Shown: positions 7,317 through 14,342 of the stretch, one piece after another
How the letters are laid out: each line of letters begins with the position of its first letter
Numbering within the stretch: position 1 is the stretch's first letter
Source of the DNA: Spirochaetia bacterium
Lineage (GTDB): Bacteria > Spirochaetota > Spirochaetia > Treponematales > Breznakiellaceae
Length of the DNA stretch: 23,376 nucleotides
Assembly: GCA_026002025.1 (NCBI GenBank)
Contig: BOAU01000027.1
Coordinates: forward strand, 1-23,376
Direction of reading: 5' to 3'
The notes under the pieces: model-generated
Seen by the model: the letters and a program-made list of their open reading frames with translations, nothing else
What the model was told of the DNA's origin: nothing
The model's database searches: none
Position numbers and translations under genes: made by a program

Positions 7317-8171
7317 TTATGGTACAACTTTCCGCAGATCGTATTCCACGATATCCACGGCGCCGAGTTTTTTTAGCCGGGGGATGATGTCCGGCACCTC
7401 GTGTTTTTTTACGGCGATCTTTACCGCGTAACCCTCGTCCCCGTGGAGGGGGGCGACAGTGGGGCTCCGCATGGCGGGAAGCCCCGCGATGACTTCGGGG
7501 AACCGCGCCTTGGGCACGTTCATCTCCAGCATCACCCGGTCCCTGCCGTCAAGAACCGCCTTGAAAAGCATGGCCAGTTCTTCGATGCGGCTCCGCTTTT
7601 CCCTGTCCGCCATGGCCGCCTTGCCCGCCACGAACCGGGTTGAGGATTCCAGAATCGTGTCGATGATCCGCAGGCCGTTGTCCCGCAGGGTCTGCCCCGA
7701 TGATGTATTGTCGATGATCATGTCTGCATCATCCGGGGGGAAGACCTCGGTGGCCCCATAGGTGCGGAGGATGCGGTATTGGTAGCCCTGTTTTTTGAGC
7801 CAGCCTTCGGCGATATTGACGTACTCGGTGGCGGCCACGAGCTTCTTTGAGCGCAGCCGCTCATCATCCAGCTCCTGGGGAACCGCCGCCACGATGCGGA
7901 CTTTGTCGAAGCCCAGGTCAAGAATTTCTTCCACCTCGGCGCCGCTTTCTTTGATCCAGTCGATCCCGGTAAAGCCCGCGTCATGGCTGCCGATTTCCAG
8001 CAGTTCCCCCACGTTCTGGGGCTTCATGATCTTTGCGTCAAGCCATGCCGCGCCGAGTACCGGCCTGTAGGTCCGGTCCGCAAGGGAGATGGGAAACCCC
8101 GCCTCGGAAAAAAGCCGGGATACGTTGTCAAAAATCCGTCCCTTGGGAATCAGTATTCGCAGTTTGTCCAT
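7317..8171 (-). CDS. hisG: ATP phosphoribosyltransferase, long form
   Basis: HisG condenses ATP and PRPP, the first committed step. The 284 residues fit the long, HisZ-independent form: two catalytic lobes, with ILIPKGRIFD at the start and the PRPP loop around ADMIIDNTSSGQTLRDNGL, then a C-terminal ACT-like domain (about 205-284, including VAPLHGDEGYAVKIAVKK). The long form is normally feedback-inhibited by histidine through that domain. The ATG at 8171 was chosen over 8225 because GGAG lies 7 bases upstream and the family N-terminus begins there; the longer start would run through the attenuator terminator. It is the first structural gene of the operon, directly behind the terminator and leader peptide. 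Confidence 0.95.
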   Translation of the reverse strand: MDKLRILIPKGRIFDNVSRLFSEAGFPISLADRTYRPVLGAAWLDAKIMKPQNVGELLEIGSHDAGFTGIDWIKESGAEVEEILDLGFDKVRIVAAVPQELDDERLRSKKLVAATEYVNIAEGWLKKQGYQYRILRTYGATEVFPPDDADMIIDNTSSGQTLRDNGLRIIDTILESSTRFVAGKAAMADREKRSRIEELAMLFKAVLDGRDRVMLEMNVPKARFPEVIAGLPAMRSPTVAPLHGDEGYAVKIAVKKHEVPDIIPRLKKLGAVDIVEYDLRKVVP

Positions 8172-8182
8172 GTCGCTACTCC

Positions 8183-8227
8183 AAAAAAAAACCGTGAACC
8201 CCGCCGGAATGCTCCGGGAGTCCACGG
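8183..8227 (-). terminator. his attenuator: intrinsic terminator in front of hisG
   Basis: On the minus strand CCGTGGACTCC at 8227 folds back on GGGGTTCACGG ending at 8192: eleven contiguous pairs counting two G-U, then a less regular top, followed by nine U (8191-8183). The hisG ribosome site GGAG begins on the next base. A competing pairing exists: GGGGTCC at 8267-8261, inside the leader ORF, is complementary over 7 bases (one G-U) to GGACTCC at 8223-8217, the 5' arm of the terminator. Formation of one excludes the other. Confidence 0.9.
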
Positions 8228-8248
8228 CTCAATTACCGTTATATGCGC

Positions 8249-8329
8249 CTACCGCGCACAGGACCCCGGGGTTTGCAAGAAAGCGTGATGATGGTGATGT
8301 ACGCCGCCAGGGGCAAAGGTCAGATTCAT
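8249..8329 (-). CDS. hisL: Histidine operon leader peptide with five consecutive His codons
   Basis: A 26-codon ORF, ATG at 8329 and TAG at 8251-8249, reads MNLTFAPGGV then five His (CAT CAC CAT CAT CAC, 8299-8285), then AFLQTPGSCAR. It lies between a strong promoter and the intrinsic terminator before hisG, exactly where a his attenuation leader belongs. A ribosome stalled at the His codons for lack of His-tRNA would leave 8261-8267 free to pair with the terminator's 5' arm. A ribosome reaching the stop would cover that segment and let the terminator form. A small hairpin, TGCGC/GCGCA, surrounds the stop codon (8244-8258). There is no ribosome binding site, and the predicted RNA start falls at or one base before the ATG. 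Confidence 0.88.
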   Translation of the reverse strand: MNLTFAPGGVHHHHHAFLQTPGSCAR

Positions 8330-8336
8330 GAAAATC

Positions 8337-8365
8337 ATTCTATCGGCCAAGCCTATTCATGTCAA
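8337..8365 (-). promoter_or_regulatory. his operon promoter (sigma-70 type)
   Basis: On the minus strand TTGACA (8365-8360), a 17-base spacer and TAGAAT (8342-8337) form a near-consensus promoter. It lies within the last codons of the upstream lipoprotein gene; its -10 includes that gene's TAG stop. Seven bases separate the -10 from the leader ATG, so transcription should start at or next to the AUG. Confidence 0.8.
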
Positions 8366-9311
8366 TCACCATAAACCCCGCCGCGCCGATGTTCCAATCC
8401 TGCTGTTCCTCCCAGGCGGCAAAGACCGTGTCCCCCACAAACGCAACCCCGGTATACACAAAATTATCTGGAAGCGGGGGAAGGGGGAAACTTTGTATCC
8501 ATACTTCCTCGTCGGCGGCATCCTGTTCTGTCCGCTCGGAATCACGATAAACCCCAACGGAAATCTCCTCCCCCGCCTGCCCAAGGTCCGCGGTGCGGTA
8601 ATACCGGACTGCCTGCCCGCCTCCCTCCCGGTGAATCCCCCGGTAATACCAAAGGCCGTTGCCGCCGGGCCGCAGGGCATCAGCTTCCCAGCCATCCGCA
8701 AAGGGGATGTCCCCCAGCGCGGGAAGCTCAAGTCCCTCAAAGCCGGAAAGGTCGTCCTTCAGGGCCCACACCGGCGGGGACGGAGCCGGGGCCGCTGGAT
8801 CGGTAAAAAAATCATCCCGGTACAGGAGCGCCGCTGTTTTTTCCCCATAAAAAAAGAGGTTCCCCAGGGTGTAGTTTTCCCAAAACGGAACATCTGCGAT
8901 ACGGTACAGTGCAATCCCCCCTGCCCCATCATCAGCCCCGTCCCAGGGCCGAAGGAGCAGCAGCCCATCCCGGTTCACCCCGGCGGCAAGCTCAGTCCCC
9001 CGTGTCAGGACGCCCCGGATATGCCGGGTTAAGGGCCAGGGGGTAAAGGGGGAAAGAGCCGCCTCTTCAGGGCCGCTTATCTGACGGGGGCCCTCATCCG
9101 CCAATTCAAACCAGAGCGGACTTTCCCCGGTCTTAAGTATGGCAAAAAGATTCGCCGGGACCGATACCGGGACGGGCGCATCAGCGGCAGGAGGGGGCGC
9201 TTCGGGCGTGGAAGTTTTGGCGCAGGATACGGACAGAAATAAAAGGAGCAGGACAACGGCGCAGCAACGTATCATAATCAGGATTTTAACCCGGGAGGGG
9301 AAAAAGCGCAT
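8340..9311 (-). CDS. Putative lipoprotein of unknown function
   Basis: About 323 residues. The N-terminus has positive residues, a hydrophobic run (CCAVVLLLLFLS) and a Cys in SVSC, a relaxed spirochaete-type lipobox, followed by a Pro/Ala-rich spacer. The mature part has repeated short beta-like stretches with aromatic and acidic residues (LWFELADE, LLLLRPWDG, FFYGEKTAALLY, LWYYRG), which could form a propeller-like domain. No enzyme motif is visible. The start is uncertain: ATG 9311 has only a weak GGGGA close by, ATG 9275 has no ribosome site, and the open frame extends to 9383. It is divergent from the response regulator gene, and its last codons contain the his promoter. A link to histidine metabolism is not evident. 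Confidence 0.75.
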   Translation of the reverse strand: MRFFPSRVKILIMIRCCAVVLLLLFLSVSCAKTSTPEAPPPAADAPVPVSVPANLFAILKTGESPLWFELADEGPRQISGPEEAALSPFTPWPLTRHIRGVLTRGTELAAGVNRDGLLLLRPWDGADDGAGGIALYRIADVPFWENYTLGNLFFYGEKTAALLYRDDFFTDPAAPAPSPPVWALKDDLSGFEGLELPALGDIPFADGWEADALRPGGNGLWYYRGIHREGGGQAVRYYRTADLGQAGEEISVGVYRDSERTEQDAADEEVWIQSFPLPPLPDNFVYTGVAFVGDTVFAAWEEQQDWNIGAAGFMVIDMNRLGR

Positions 9312-9376
9312 AGTCCCCAGCCATGCGGAAGCGCTTTGCCGCAGAAAATCGCCGATTCCTCCGGAAATTTGTTTTC

Positions 9377-9408
9377 TTAACAATTTTTTAACAAGCGTAT
9401 TTTATGAT
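9377..9408 (+). promoter_or_regulatory. Two-copy TTAACA direct-repeat box and promoter of the response regulator gene
   Basis: TTAACA occurs at 9377-9382 and 9388-9393, an exact 11-bp period with 5 bases between copies. TATGAT, a good -10, follows 9 bases later (9403-9408). Tandem half-sites one helical turn apart are how OmpR/PhoB-type regulators bind. The same box heads two other operons in the window, so the regulator encoded just downstream is the likely binder, here with autoregulation. Confidence 0.65.
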
Positions 9409-9433
9409 ATAAAAGAAAGCGGAGGTTCCCCAC

Positions 9434-10105
9434 ATGATCACAATACTTGTCGTGGAAGACGATATAAAACTCAACCAGATAGTCTGCGCCGCCCTAAACG
9501 GTCACGGTTACCATGCCGTCGGCTGCCACACCGCTCTGGAAGCCTTCGACAAAATGGCGGAACTTATGGTTGATCTCATCATTTCGGATATTATGATGCC
9601 CGAAATCGACGGGTTCAAATTTGCATCCATGGTCAGGGAACAGGACAAGACCATCCCGATTTTATTTACGACCGCCCGGGATGACATATCGTCCAAGCAA
9701 AAGGGCTTCCGTATCGGCATTGACGATTACATGGTAAAGCCCGTGGACATGGATGAACTGGCGCTGCGGGTAGGGGCCCTGCTCCGCCGGGCCAATATCG
9801 CCAATGAAAAGAAACTCGCCATCGGCAGCCTTGTGATGAATGCCGATGAGATGACGGTCACCCTGGGGGAAACGGATATCCCCTTTACGGTTAAGGAATT
9901 CAACGTGCTTTTCAAACTCCTTTCATATCCGAAACGGACCTTTACCCGGAACCAGCTTATGGATGAATTTTGGGGCACCGAATCGGACAGCACCCCCCGG
10001 ACGGTGGATGTCTACATCACCAAAATCCGAGACAAATTGAAGGACTGCAAAGATGTTGAGATTGTCACCGTACATGGCCTTGGGTATAAAGCGGTGCTGA
10101 AATGA
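9434..10105 (+). CDS. OmpR/PhoB-family response regulator
   Basis: This 223-residue cytoplasmic regulator has an N-terminal receiver domain (1-115) and a C-terminal winged-helix DNA-binding domain (about 128-223). The acidic pocket VVEDD, phosphoacceptor D52 (ISDIMMPEIDG), T80 and K102 (MVKPV) are present. The winged helix shows FTVKEFNVLFKLL, RNQLMDEFWG and the recognition region RTVDVYITKIRDKL ending VHGLGYKAVLK. A GGAGG site lies 8 bases before the ATG. Its stop overlaps the kinase start (ATGA). Probable targets are the TTAACA boxes upstream of itself, of the operon at 11412 and of the efflux operon at 15049. The signal is unknown. Confidence 0.95.
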   Translation: MITILVVEDDIKLNQIVCAALNGHGYHAVGCHTALEAFDKMAELMVDLIISDIMMPEIDGFKFASMVREQDKTIPILFTTARDDISSKQKGFRIGIDDYMVKPVDMDELALRVGALLRRANIANEKKLAIGSLVMNADEMTVTLGETDIPFTVKEFNVLFKLLSYPKRTFTRNQLMDEFWGTESDSTPRTVDVYITKIRDKLKDCKDVEIVTVHGLGYKAVLK

Positions 10106-11181
10106 AGCGTGAAAAAGTTCGGTATGAGCAAGATCCACGGATAAACGTCCGCTCCTTTTCTGCCAGAGAATACTGGATTCTATTTCTTACACTGGTCGTT
10201 ATCAGTGGTTTTGATATCTGGCTGTTACTGGCCCTGATGGAAAAGACAACGCACACGGGTAATTATCTTCTGTCCGAGATATTCATCATGGTAGGCTATC
10301 TTTTTCTGGTTGCCACAGTTTTAATGATATTCACCGCCCTCATACGGCGCTATTATTTTGAACGCCCCCTGCGGCATCTCAGCGAGGGCGCAAAAAAAAT
10401 TGCCCGTGGTGATTTCTCGGTGCGCATCGCCCCCATGCGCAAGGATGGCAAAAAAGATTACACCGAAGTGCTGTTCGATGACTTCAATACCATGGCTGCG
10501 GAACTTGCCAATATTGAAACACTGAAAAATGATTTCATCGCCAATGTGTCCCATGAAATCAAGACCCCCCTTTCGGTCATACAGGGTTACGCCGCGGCGC
10601 TGCAAAGCGACACCCTGACCATTGAGGAACGCCGGGACTATGCAAAAACCATCGTGGATGCGACGCAGAAACTATCGGCCCTGGTTACCAATATCCTTAA
10701 ACTGAACAAACTGGAAAATCAGGAGATTGTACCCGAGGCGGCTTCATACGATCTGGGGGAACAGCTCCGGCGCTGCTCCCTTGCCTTTGAGGACCTATGG
10801 GAAGAGCGGGGCATCACCTTTGACGCCGATTTGGACGAGGCGGTGGTACATTATGATCCGGGTATGCTGGAAATTGTCTGGAACAACCTGCTTTCAAACG
10901 CGGTCAAATTTACCGAACCGGGGGGGCTTATTGCAGTATCCCTAAAAGCAACGGATGGCTTTGCCCTTGTTACGGTAAGGGATAATGGCTGCGGTATGGA
11001 TGCGGAAACAGCGAAACATATTTTTGACAAGTTCTATCAGGGTGATACCTCCCATTCGGGCGAAGGGAACGGCCTGGGACTTGCCATGGTGAAAAGGGTC
11101 ATCGAGATTACCGGCGGCGAAATCAGCGTGGACAGCGAACCGGGACAGGGCACGGCATTCACGGTCCGCCTGAAAATTTAA
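10102..11181 (+). CDS. Membrane sensor histidine kinase
   Basis: This 359-residue kinase is the partner of the upstream regulator. It has two membrane helices (about 24-46 and 56-80) joined by only about ten residues, so there is no periplasmic sensor domain and sensing is probably within the membrane or through partners. A HAMP segment (about 81-135) follows, then the HisKA helix with phosphorylated H151 (ANVSHEIKTPLSVIQGYAAA), and the ATPase domain with N box (NNLLSNAVKF), DNGCGM, the FDKFYQGD F box and GNGLGLAMVK G box. All catalytic motifs are intact. The architecture resembles the intramembrane-sensing kinases often found with envelope-stress or antimicrobial-peptide exporters, which fits the nearby RND pump. 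Confidence 0.94.
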   Translation: MKREKVRYEQDPRINVRSFSAREYWILFLTLVVISGFDIWLLLALMEKTTHTGNYLLSEIFIMVGYLFLVATVLMIFTALIRRYYFERPLRHLSEGAKKIARGDFSVRIAPMRKDGKKDYTEVLFDDFNTMAAELANIETLKNDFIANVSHEIKTPLSVIQGYAAALQSDTLTIEERRDYAKTIVDATQKLSALVTNILKLNKLENQEIVPEAASYDLGEQLRRCSLAFEDLWEERGITFDADLDEAVVHYDPGMLEIVWNNLLSNAVKFTEPGGLIAVSLKATDGFALVTVRDNGCGMDAETAKHIFDKFYQGDTSHSGEGNGLGLAMVKRVIEITGGEISVDSEPGQGTAFTVRLKI

Positions 11182-11259
11182 CCACGAACCACACAAAATA
11201 CACGAACTTAAGGATACTATATCAGCGATAAGTTCGCGGTGTTCGTGAGGTTAGTGGTT
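11180..11259. repeat. Imperfect inverted repeat behind the kinase gene (intergenic repeat family)
   Basis: The left arm 11180-11207 (AACCACGAACCACAC...CGAAC) and right arm 11232-11259 match as an imperfect 28-bp inverted repeat around a 24-base loop, then a T run. The left arm overlaps the kinase stop. The copy at 19271-19339 shares the same CACGAACCACAC core, so they belong to one dispersed family. It may act as a terminator for the kinase transcript. Confidence 0.7.
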
Positions 11260-11282
11260 TTTATCTTCAAATTTTTTTCGAA

Positions 11283-11342
11283 TTAACATTTCCTTAACAA
11301 ATTTTTGACAAACCATCAACATTTCTATCCCATATTTAAAAT
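11283..11342 (+). promoter_or_regulatory. Four-copy TTAACA-type repeat array upstream of the envelope operon
   Basis: Half-sites TTAACA (11283), TTAACA (11294), TTGACA (11305) and TCAACA (11316) are spaced exactly 11 bp apart. An AT-rich -10 candidate follows: TATTTA at 11333 or TAAAAT at 11337. This predicts cooperative binding of an OmpR-family dimer array on one DNA face, with activation of the genes from 11412 on. Confidence 0.7.
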
Positions 11343-11367
11343 GTATTCTGGCGTTGACCAGATAAAG

Positions 11368-11388
11368 GGAACCTTTGGTTCCGGAACC
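11368..11388 (+). repeat. GGAACC palindromes in the 5' untranslated region
   Basis: GGAACC-TTT-GGTTCC (11368-11382) overlaps a second palindrome, GGTTCCGGAACC (11377-11388), so two alternative hairpins compete. It lies between the box array and the start codon at 11412, within the expected leader RNA. Related GGAACC/GGTTCC stems precede the gene at 15049 and lie in the hisC-hisD gap. Confidence 0.55.
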
Positions 11389-11411
11389 AAATCACTATCA
11401 GGAGCGTAAAG

Positions 11412-12191
11412 ATGAAGAAGGTAACGGTTAATTGGGCAGGGAAAAAGGTTTTCCTTGCATGTCTCGCAATGGTTCTGACCGCAGGTATCGTATCGGCGCA
11501 GGAACAGGCAATCGGCACGGTACAGATCAGTTTTGCGGCGCAGAATTGGGACGCATTGTTTAACAAAAAAGTTGTTGATACAAAGGCGTACAGTACGCTG
11601 CTGGAAGCGGCGCAGCAAAAATACGGTGAACCAGTTGATATCCGCGATATTGTGTGGACAAAGGGCAAGGGCCTTGACGCGCAAAACAGTGAAATCCTTG
11701 CGAGCGGTAAGATCATTCAAATACCGGCTGAAGAAGCGGCGAATAGCGTGGTACGGACCACTTTTGCGGCATCGATCTGGGACACAGGGTTTAACAAAAA
11801 AGCCGTTGCTACCCAGGCGTACATCAGGTTATTGGAGGCGGCCCAGCAAAAGTACCCCGGCACAGTTGACATACAAAATATTGTCTGGAAAACCAGCGGC
11901 AAGGCCGGCGATCAAAACAGGGAAATCTTCGCCACCGGTACAGCTATTCAGGCACTGGCCGAAGAAGCAGTGAACGGTTCGATACAAACCAGTTTTACGG
12001 CACAGAGCTGGGATTCGGCATTTAACAAAAAAGCCGTTACTACCCAGGCGTATATCAAATTGTTGGAAGCGGCACAGCAAAAATATCCCGGTACGGTTGA
12101 TATACAGGATATTGTTTGGGTGACCGGCAGGAGCGAAGGCCCTCAAAACTCAGAAGTTATCGCCACCGGTAAAGTTGTTCAGGCAAACTAA
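11412..12191 (+). CDS. Secreted protein with three tandem ~77-residue repeats
   Basis: The protein has 259 residues. A Sec signal peptide (about 1-29, ending IVSA-Q) is followed by three similar units at about 36-112, 113-189 and 190-259. Each unit holds FAA..W...FNKK, then AY..LLEAAQQKY, a VDI.DIVW strand and an E(I/V)..(S/T)GK/T strand, suggesting a repeated alpha-beta fold. No cysteine remains at the cleavage site, so it is probably free in the periplasm or outside the cell. The name of the family is not recognised. It has an AGGAG ribosome site, is preceded by the four-copy regulator array, and is followed by a terminator-like hairpin and the lipoprotein gene, so it may be the most abundant product of its operon. 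Confidence 0.85.
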   Translation: MKKVTVNWAGKKVFLACLAMVLTAGIVSAQEQAIGTVQISFAAQNWDALFNKKVVDTKAYSTLLEAAQQKYGEPVDIRDIVWTKGKGLDAQNSEILASGKIIQIPAEEAANSVVRTTFAASIWDTGFNKKAVATQAYIRLLEAAQQKYPGTVDIQNIVWKTSGKAGDQNREIFATGTAIQALAEEAVNGSIQTSFTAQSWDSAFNKKAVTTQAYIKLLEAAQQKYPGTVDIQDIVWVTGRSEGPQNSEVIATGKVVQAN

Positions 12192-12201
12192 AGAGGTAAT
12201 C

Positions 12202-12232
12202 CCGCCCCCGTCTGAGCGGGGCGGCTGTTTTT
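12202..12232 (+). terminator. Intrinsic terminator or partial attenuator between the first two genes of the envelope operon
   Basis: CCGCCCC (12202-12208) pairs perfectly with GGGGCGG (12218-12224) around a 9-base loop. CTG and then five T plus a T-rich tail follow. The tail runs straight into the next gene's start (TTG 12231 or ATG 12237). Read-through would set the ratio of the repeat protein to the downstream envelope proteins. No separate promoter is visible for the downstream gene. Confidence 0.75.
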
Positions 12233-12236
12233 GTTT

Positions 12237-14342
12237 ATGAAACTGTTTAAACCCATAACAACGATATTCATTATACTTGCCCTGTCCTCCTGCGCATCAA
12301 TGGAAGCGGCCCTGCGTAACCTTGACGCCCCGGTTCTGCGGGAGTACCGCAGGCAAAACGCCGTTGAGGATATAAACGGCAATTTTCCCGAAGCGGTGTA
12401 TATCAAAACAAAAACGCAGACCTTCAATACATATCACTACTATATACTCAAAGATGGTTTGATTTATTACAAGTTAATCGATCCCGTAAACGGCCCGTTT
12501 CCCCTTGTTTTCGGCAGAAAAATAAAAGAGCCAAAGGAATGGACGCTCTTTGATGAGATTAAACCGGACAGGTCCGCAAAACCGCACGCCGAAGCGGGGC
12601 TGCCCCATGCGGCGCATAATCCGCGTTTTAATCAGCCAAAGAAAATCGTGGAAATATCCGCCGATGCAGATGAACTGGTTGCGCTTTCAGATGAGGGCGG
12701 GTTTTACCGCTTCTGTTTTGACGAGAATATCGCCCGCCAAAATAATTTGTGGCATGATCGGCAAGGCTGGCCCAAAGAGGAGCAGCTTTTCCTTGATTCC
12801 CGGACAGCAAAAAACATTGGCTGGGCATTGGGCAAGCGGAATAATCAGGTGTTGTATTATGAGGATACCTTCGGCAATCAGCATCACAACGGCACCATGG
12901 AAATTGCCACAACCTATATGTTACTGGAGGACGGACAGGAAATCTGTTATGCGGACACCGGATTGCCGGCTGATTTTTCGCGTAACTATATCGGGCCGGA
13001 ACGGGGCGCCTTTAAGGCGGCGTCCCTTTCGGCAAGCGCCTCGACCATGTTTGTCATTAATGAAGCGGGTGAAATGTATACCCGCCTTGCGGATTTTGAC
13101 GTTATCGGCTGCGACCCGATGTTTTTTAAGTATACCTACGTGCCCTATAAATCGGATTTGCCCGGTACGAACTATTTTTCCAATCTGAACGAATGGGCAT
13201 TACCGGCGGAAGATTGGATGCCGCAGCCGCGCATTCCCCTTGCGGGACGCGCCGCGCTTACCCCTTACATTACCATACTGCAAAACGGGCAGGGAAACGG
13301 TGCACGGGAACTTCGGGTGGCGGGTTTTAATGAACAGGGCGAGACGGGCTATTGGACAAAGGCGATCTTTGCCGGTTCCTGGCAATTCAGGGCGGTCCCG
13401 CTCAATTTGCCTAAAGATTCAGTACTGCAAGCAACACAGGCGGAACGGGGTGAGCGGGGGCCATCTCCCGACGTGAGCCTTCGCGGTTTCTTCTGGAATG
13501 AAAACGAAAAAGAAGCGGACTGGGAATATGAGATTCCGAACTTTAATATCCTTGAAGGTTCCTGCGATTTGCGTATTACCAAAAATGGAGAGACCGGCAT
13601 CATAATACTCCACCCGGTTGAATTGTGGACCCACCTAAAGCGGGACTATGCGGCGCAGGGCGGCGGCTGGGTGTCATCGAGCGGGGATTCCGCCGGCACC
13701 CCCAAACTGTTTTTTGTTACCCTGGAAATACCGGAAGGCGCTTTTGCGGGACTTTCCGAAGAATTCACGCGGGAACTTACCGAAAAATATGCCGCCAATG
13801 ATAAAAAGTTATTTCAGTATACTATGGCGGCCACCACCCATCAGATTATTCTGCGGGATAACGATAATGTAAATAAGGTATTGTATCTCACCGATGGAAC
13901 CGCATCGGATTATTTTCCCGGCTTCCGTCCTGAACAGTATTTTGAAACCAGGGATGAATTTTTACGCGCCCAATCGCCGGAACTGGTCTTCGCCGCTTAT
14001 GAAACGCCGCAGGAACTGCGGGAGAAGATCATTTTGAATCAAAATTTTCTTAAAGAAATAAAGACACGGATAGTCCGTTTACGCGCCTCAAAAGAGGCGG
14101 CTTCAAATATAACGAACAGTTATCTAACGGCAGATTTTTTCAGCCATATTACTTTTTTAAAGTATTTTGATTTACCAAAGATAAAGACAATGACCACTTT
14201 TGGAAAAAGAATTGTCCTTATAAATAAAGGCTATTCAGATACCATGTACAATACCCGCATTGCGCTGTACCAGGATCTGGTAACATTACTGCAGGAGCGC
14301 ATTAAAGAATACAGCCGCATGGAAAGGCGGCCTGAGGGATGA
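12237..14342 (+). CDS. Large putative lipoprotein of unknown function
   Basis: About 701 residues from ATG 12237; a TTG two codons earlier is also possible. The start MKLFKPITTIFIILALSSC has a clear lipobox (LSSC, Cys 19), so the protein is probably anchored in the outer membrane or periplasmic face. The mature part holds many short beta-like segments (GGFYRFCFDENIA, GWALGKRNNQVLYYED, MYTRLADFDVIG), suggesting one or more propeller-like domains up to about residue 400. The last ~130 residues look helical with many charged residues. No catalytic motif is seen and no family is recognised. The ribosome site is poor and would lie in the terminator stem. Its stop overlaps the next gene (ATGA), implying coupling. 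Confidence 0.8.
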   Translation: MKLFKPITTIFIILALSSCASMEAALRNLDAPVLREYRRQNAVEDINGNFPEAVYIKTKTQTFNTYHYYILKDGLIYYKLIDPVNGPFPLVFGRKIKEPKEWTLFDEIKPDRSAKPHAEAGLPHAAHNPRFNQPKKIVEISADADELVALSDEGGFYRFCFDENIARQNNLWHDRQGWPKEEQLFLDSRTAKNIGWALGKRNNQVLYYEDTFGNQHHNGTMEIATTYMLLEDGQEICYADTGLPADFSRNYIGPERGAFKAASLSASASTMFVINEAGEMYTRLADFDVIGCDPMFFKYTYVPYKSDLPGTNYFSNLNEWALPAEDWMPQPRIPLAGRAALTPYITILQNGQGNGARELRVAGFNEQGETGYWTKAIFAGSWQFRAVPLNLPKDSVLQATQAERGERGPSPDVSLRGFFWNENEKEADWEYEIPNFNILEGSCDLRITKNGETGIIILHPVELWTHLKRDYAAQGGGWVSSSGDSAGTPKLFFVTLEIPEGAFAGLSEEFTRELTEKYAANDKKLFQYTMAATTHQIILRDNDNVNKVLYLTDGTASDYFPGFRPEQYFETRDEFLRAQSPELVFAAYETPQELREKIILNQNFLKEIKTRIVRLRASKEAASNITNSYLTADFFSHITFLKYFDLPKIKTMTTFGKRIVLINKGYSDTMYNTRIALYQDLVTLLQERIKEYSRMERRPEG

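Noticed and set aside
8336..8338. Alternative in-frame ATG for the his leader, one base after the lipoprotein gene stop
   Set aside because: It overlaps the -10 element, so RNA from the his promoter would not contain it. It could be used only on read-through transcripts.
8328..9032. Plus-strand ORF of 234 codons across the lipoprotein gene
   Set aside because: Proline- and lysine-rich shadow of the opposite frame. The minus strand has a signal peptide and a lipobox.
11305..11310. TTGACA as the -35 element of a plain sigma-70 promoter
   Set aside because: No matching -10 lies 16-18 bases downstream, and it fits the 11-bp half-site register instead.
11517..12188. Three regularly spaced repeats considered as a CRISPR-like or satellite array
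   Set aside because: They are coding repeats of about 231 bases in one intact frame with a signal peptide.
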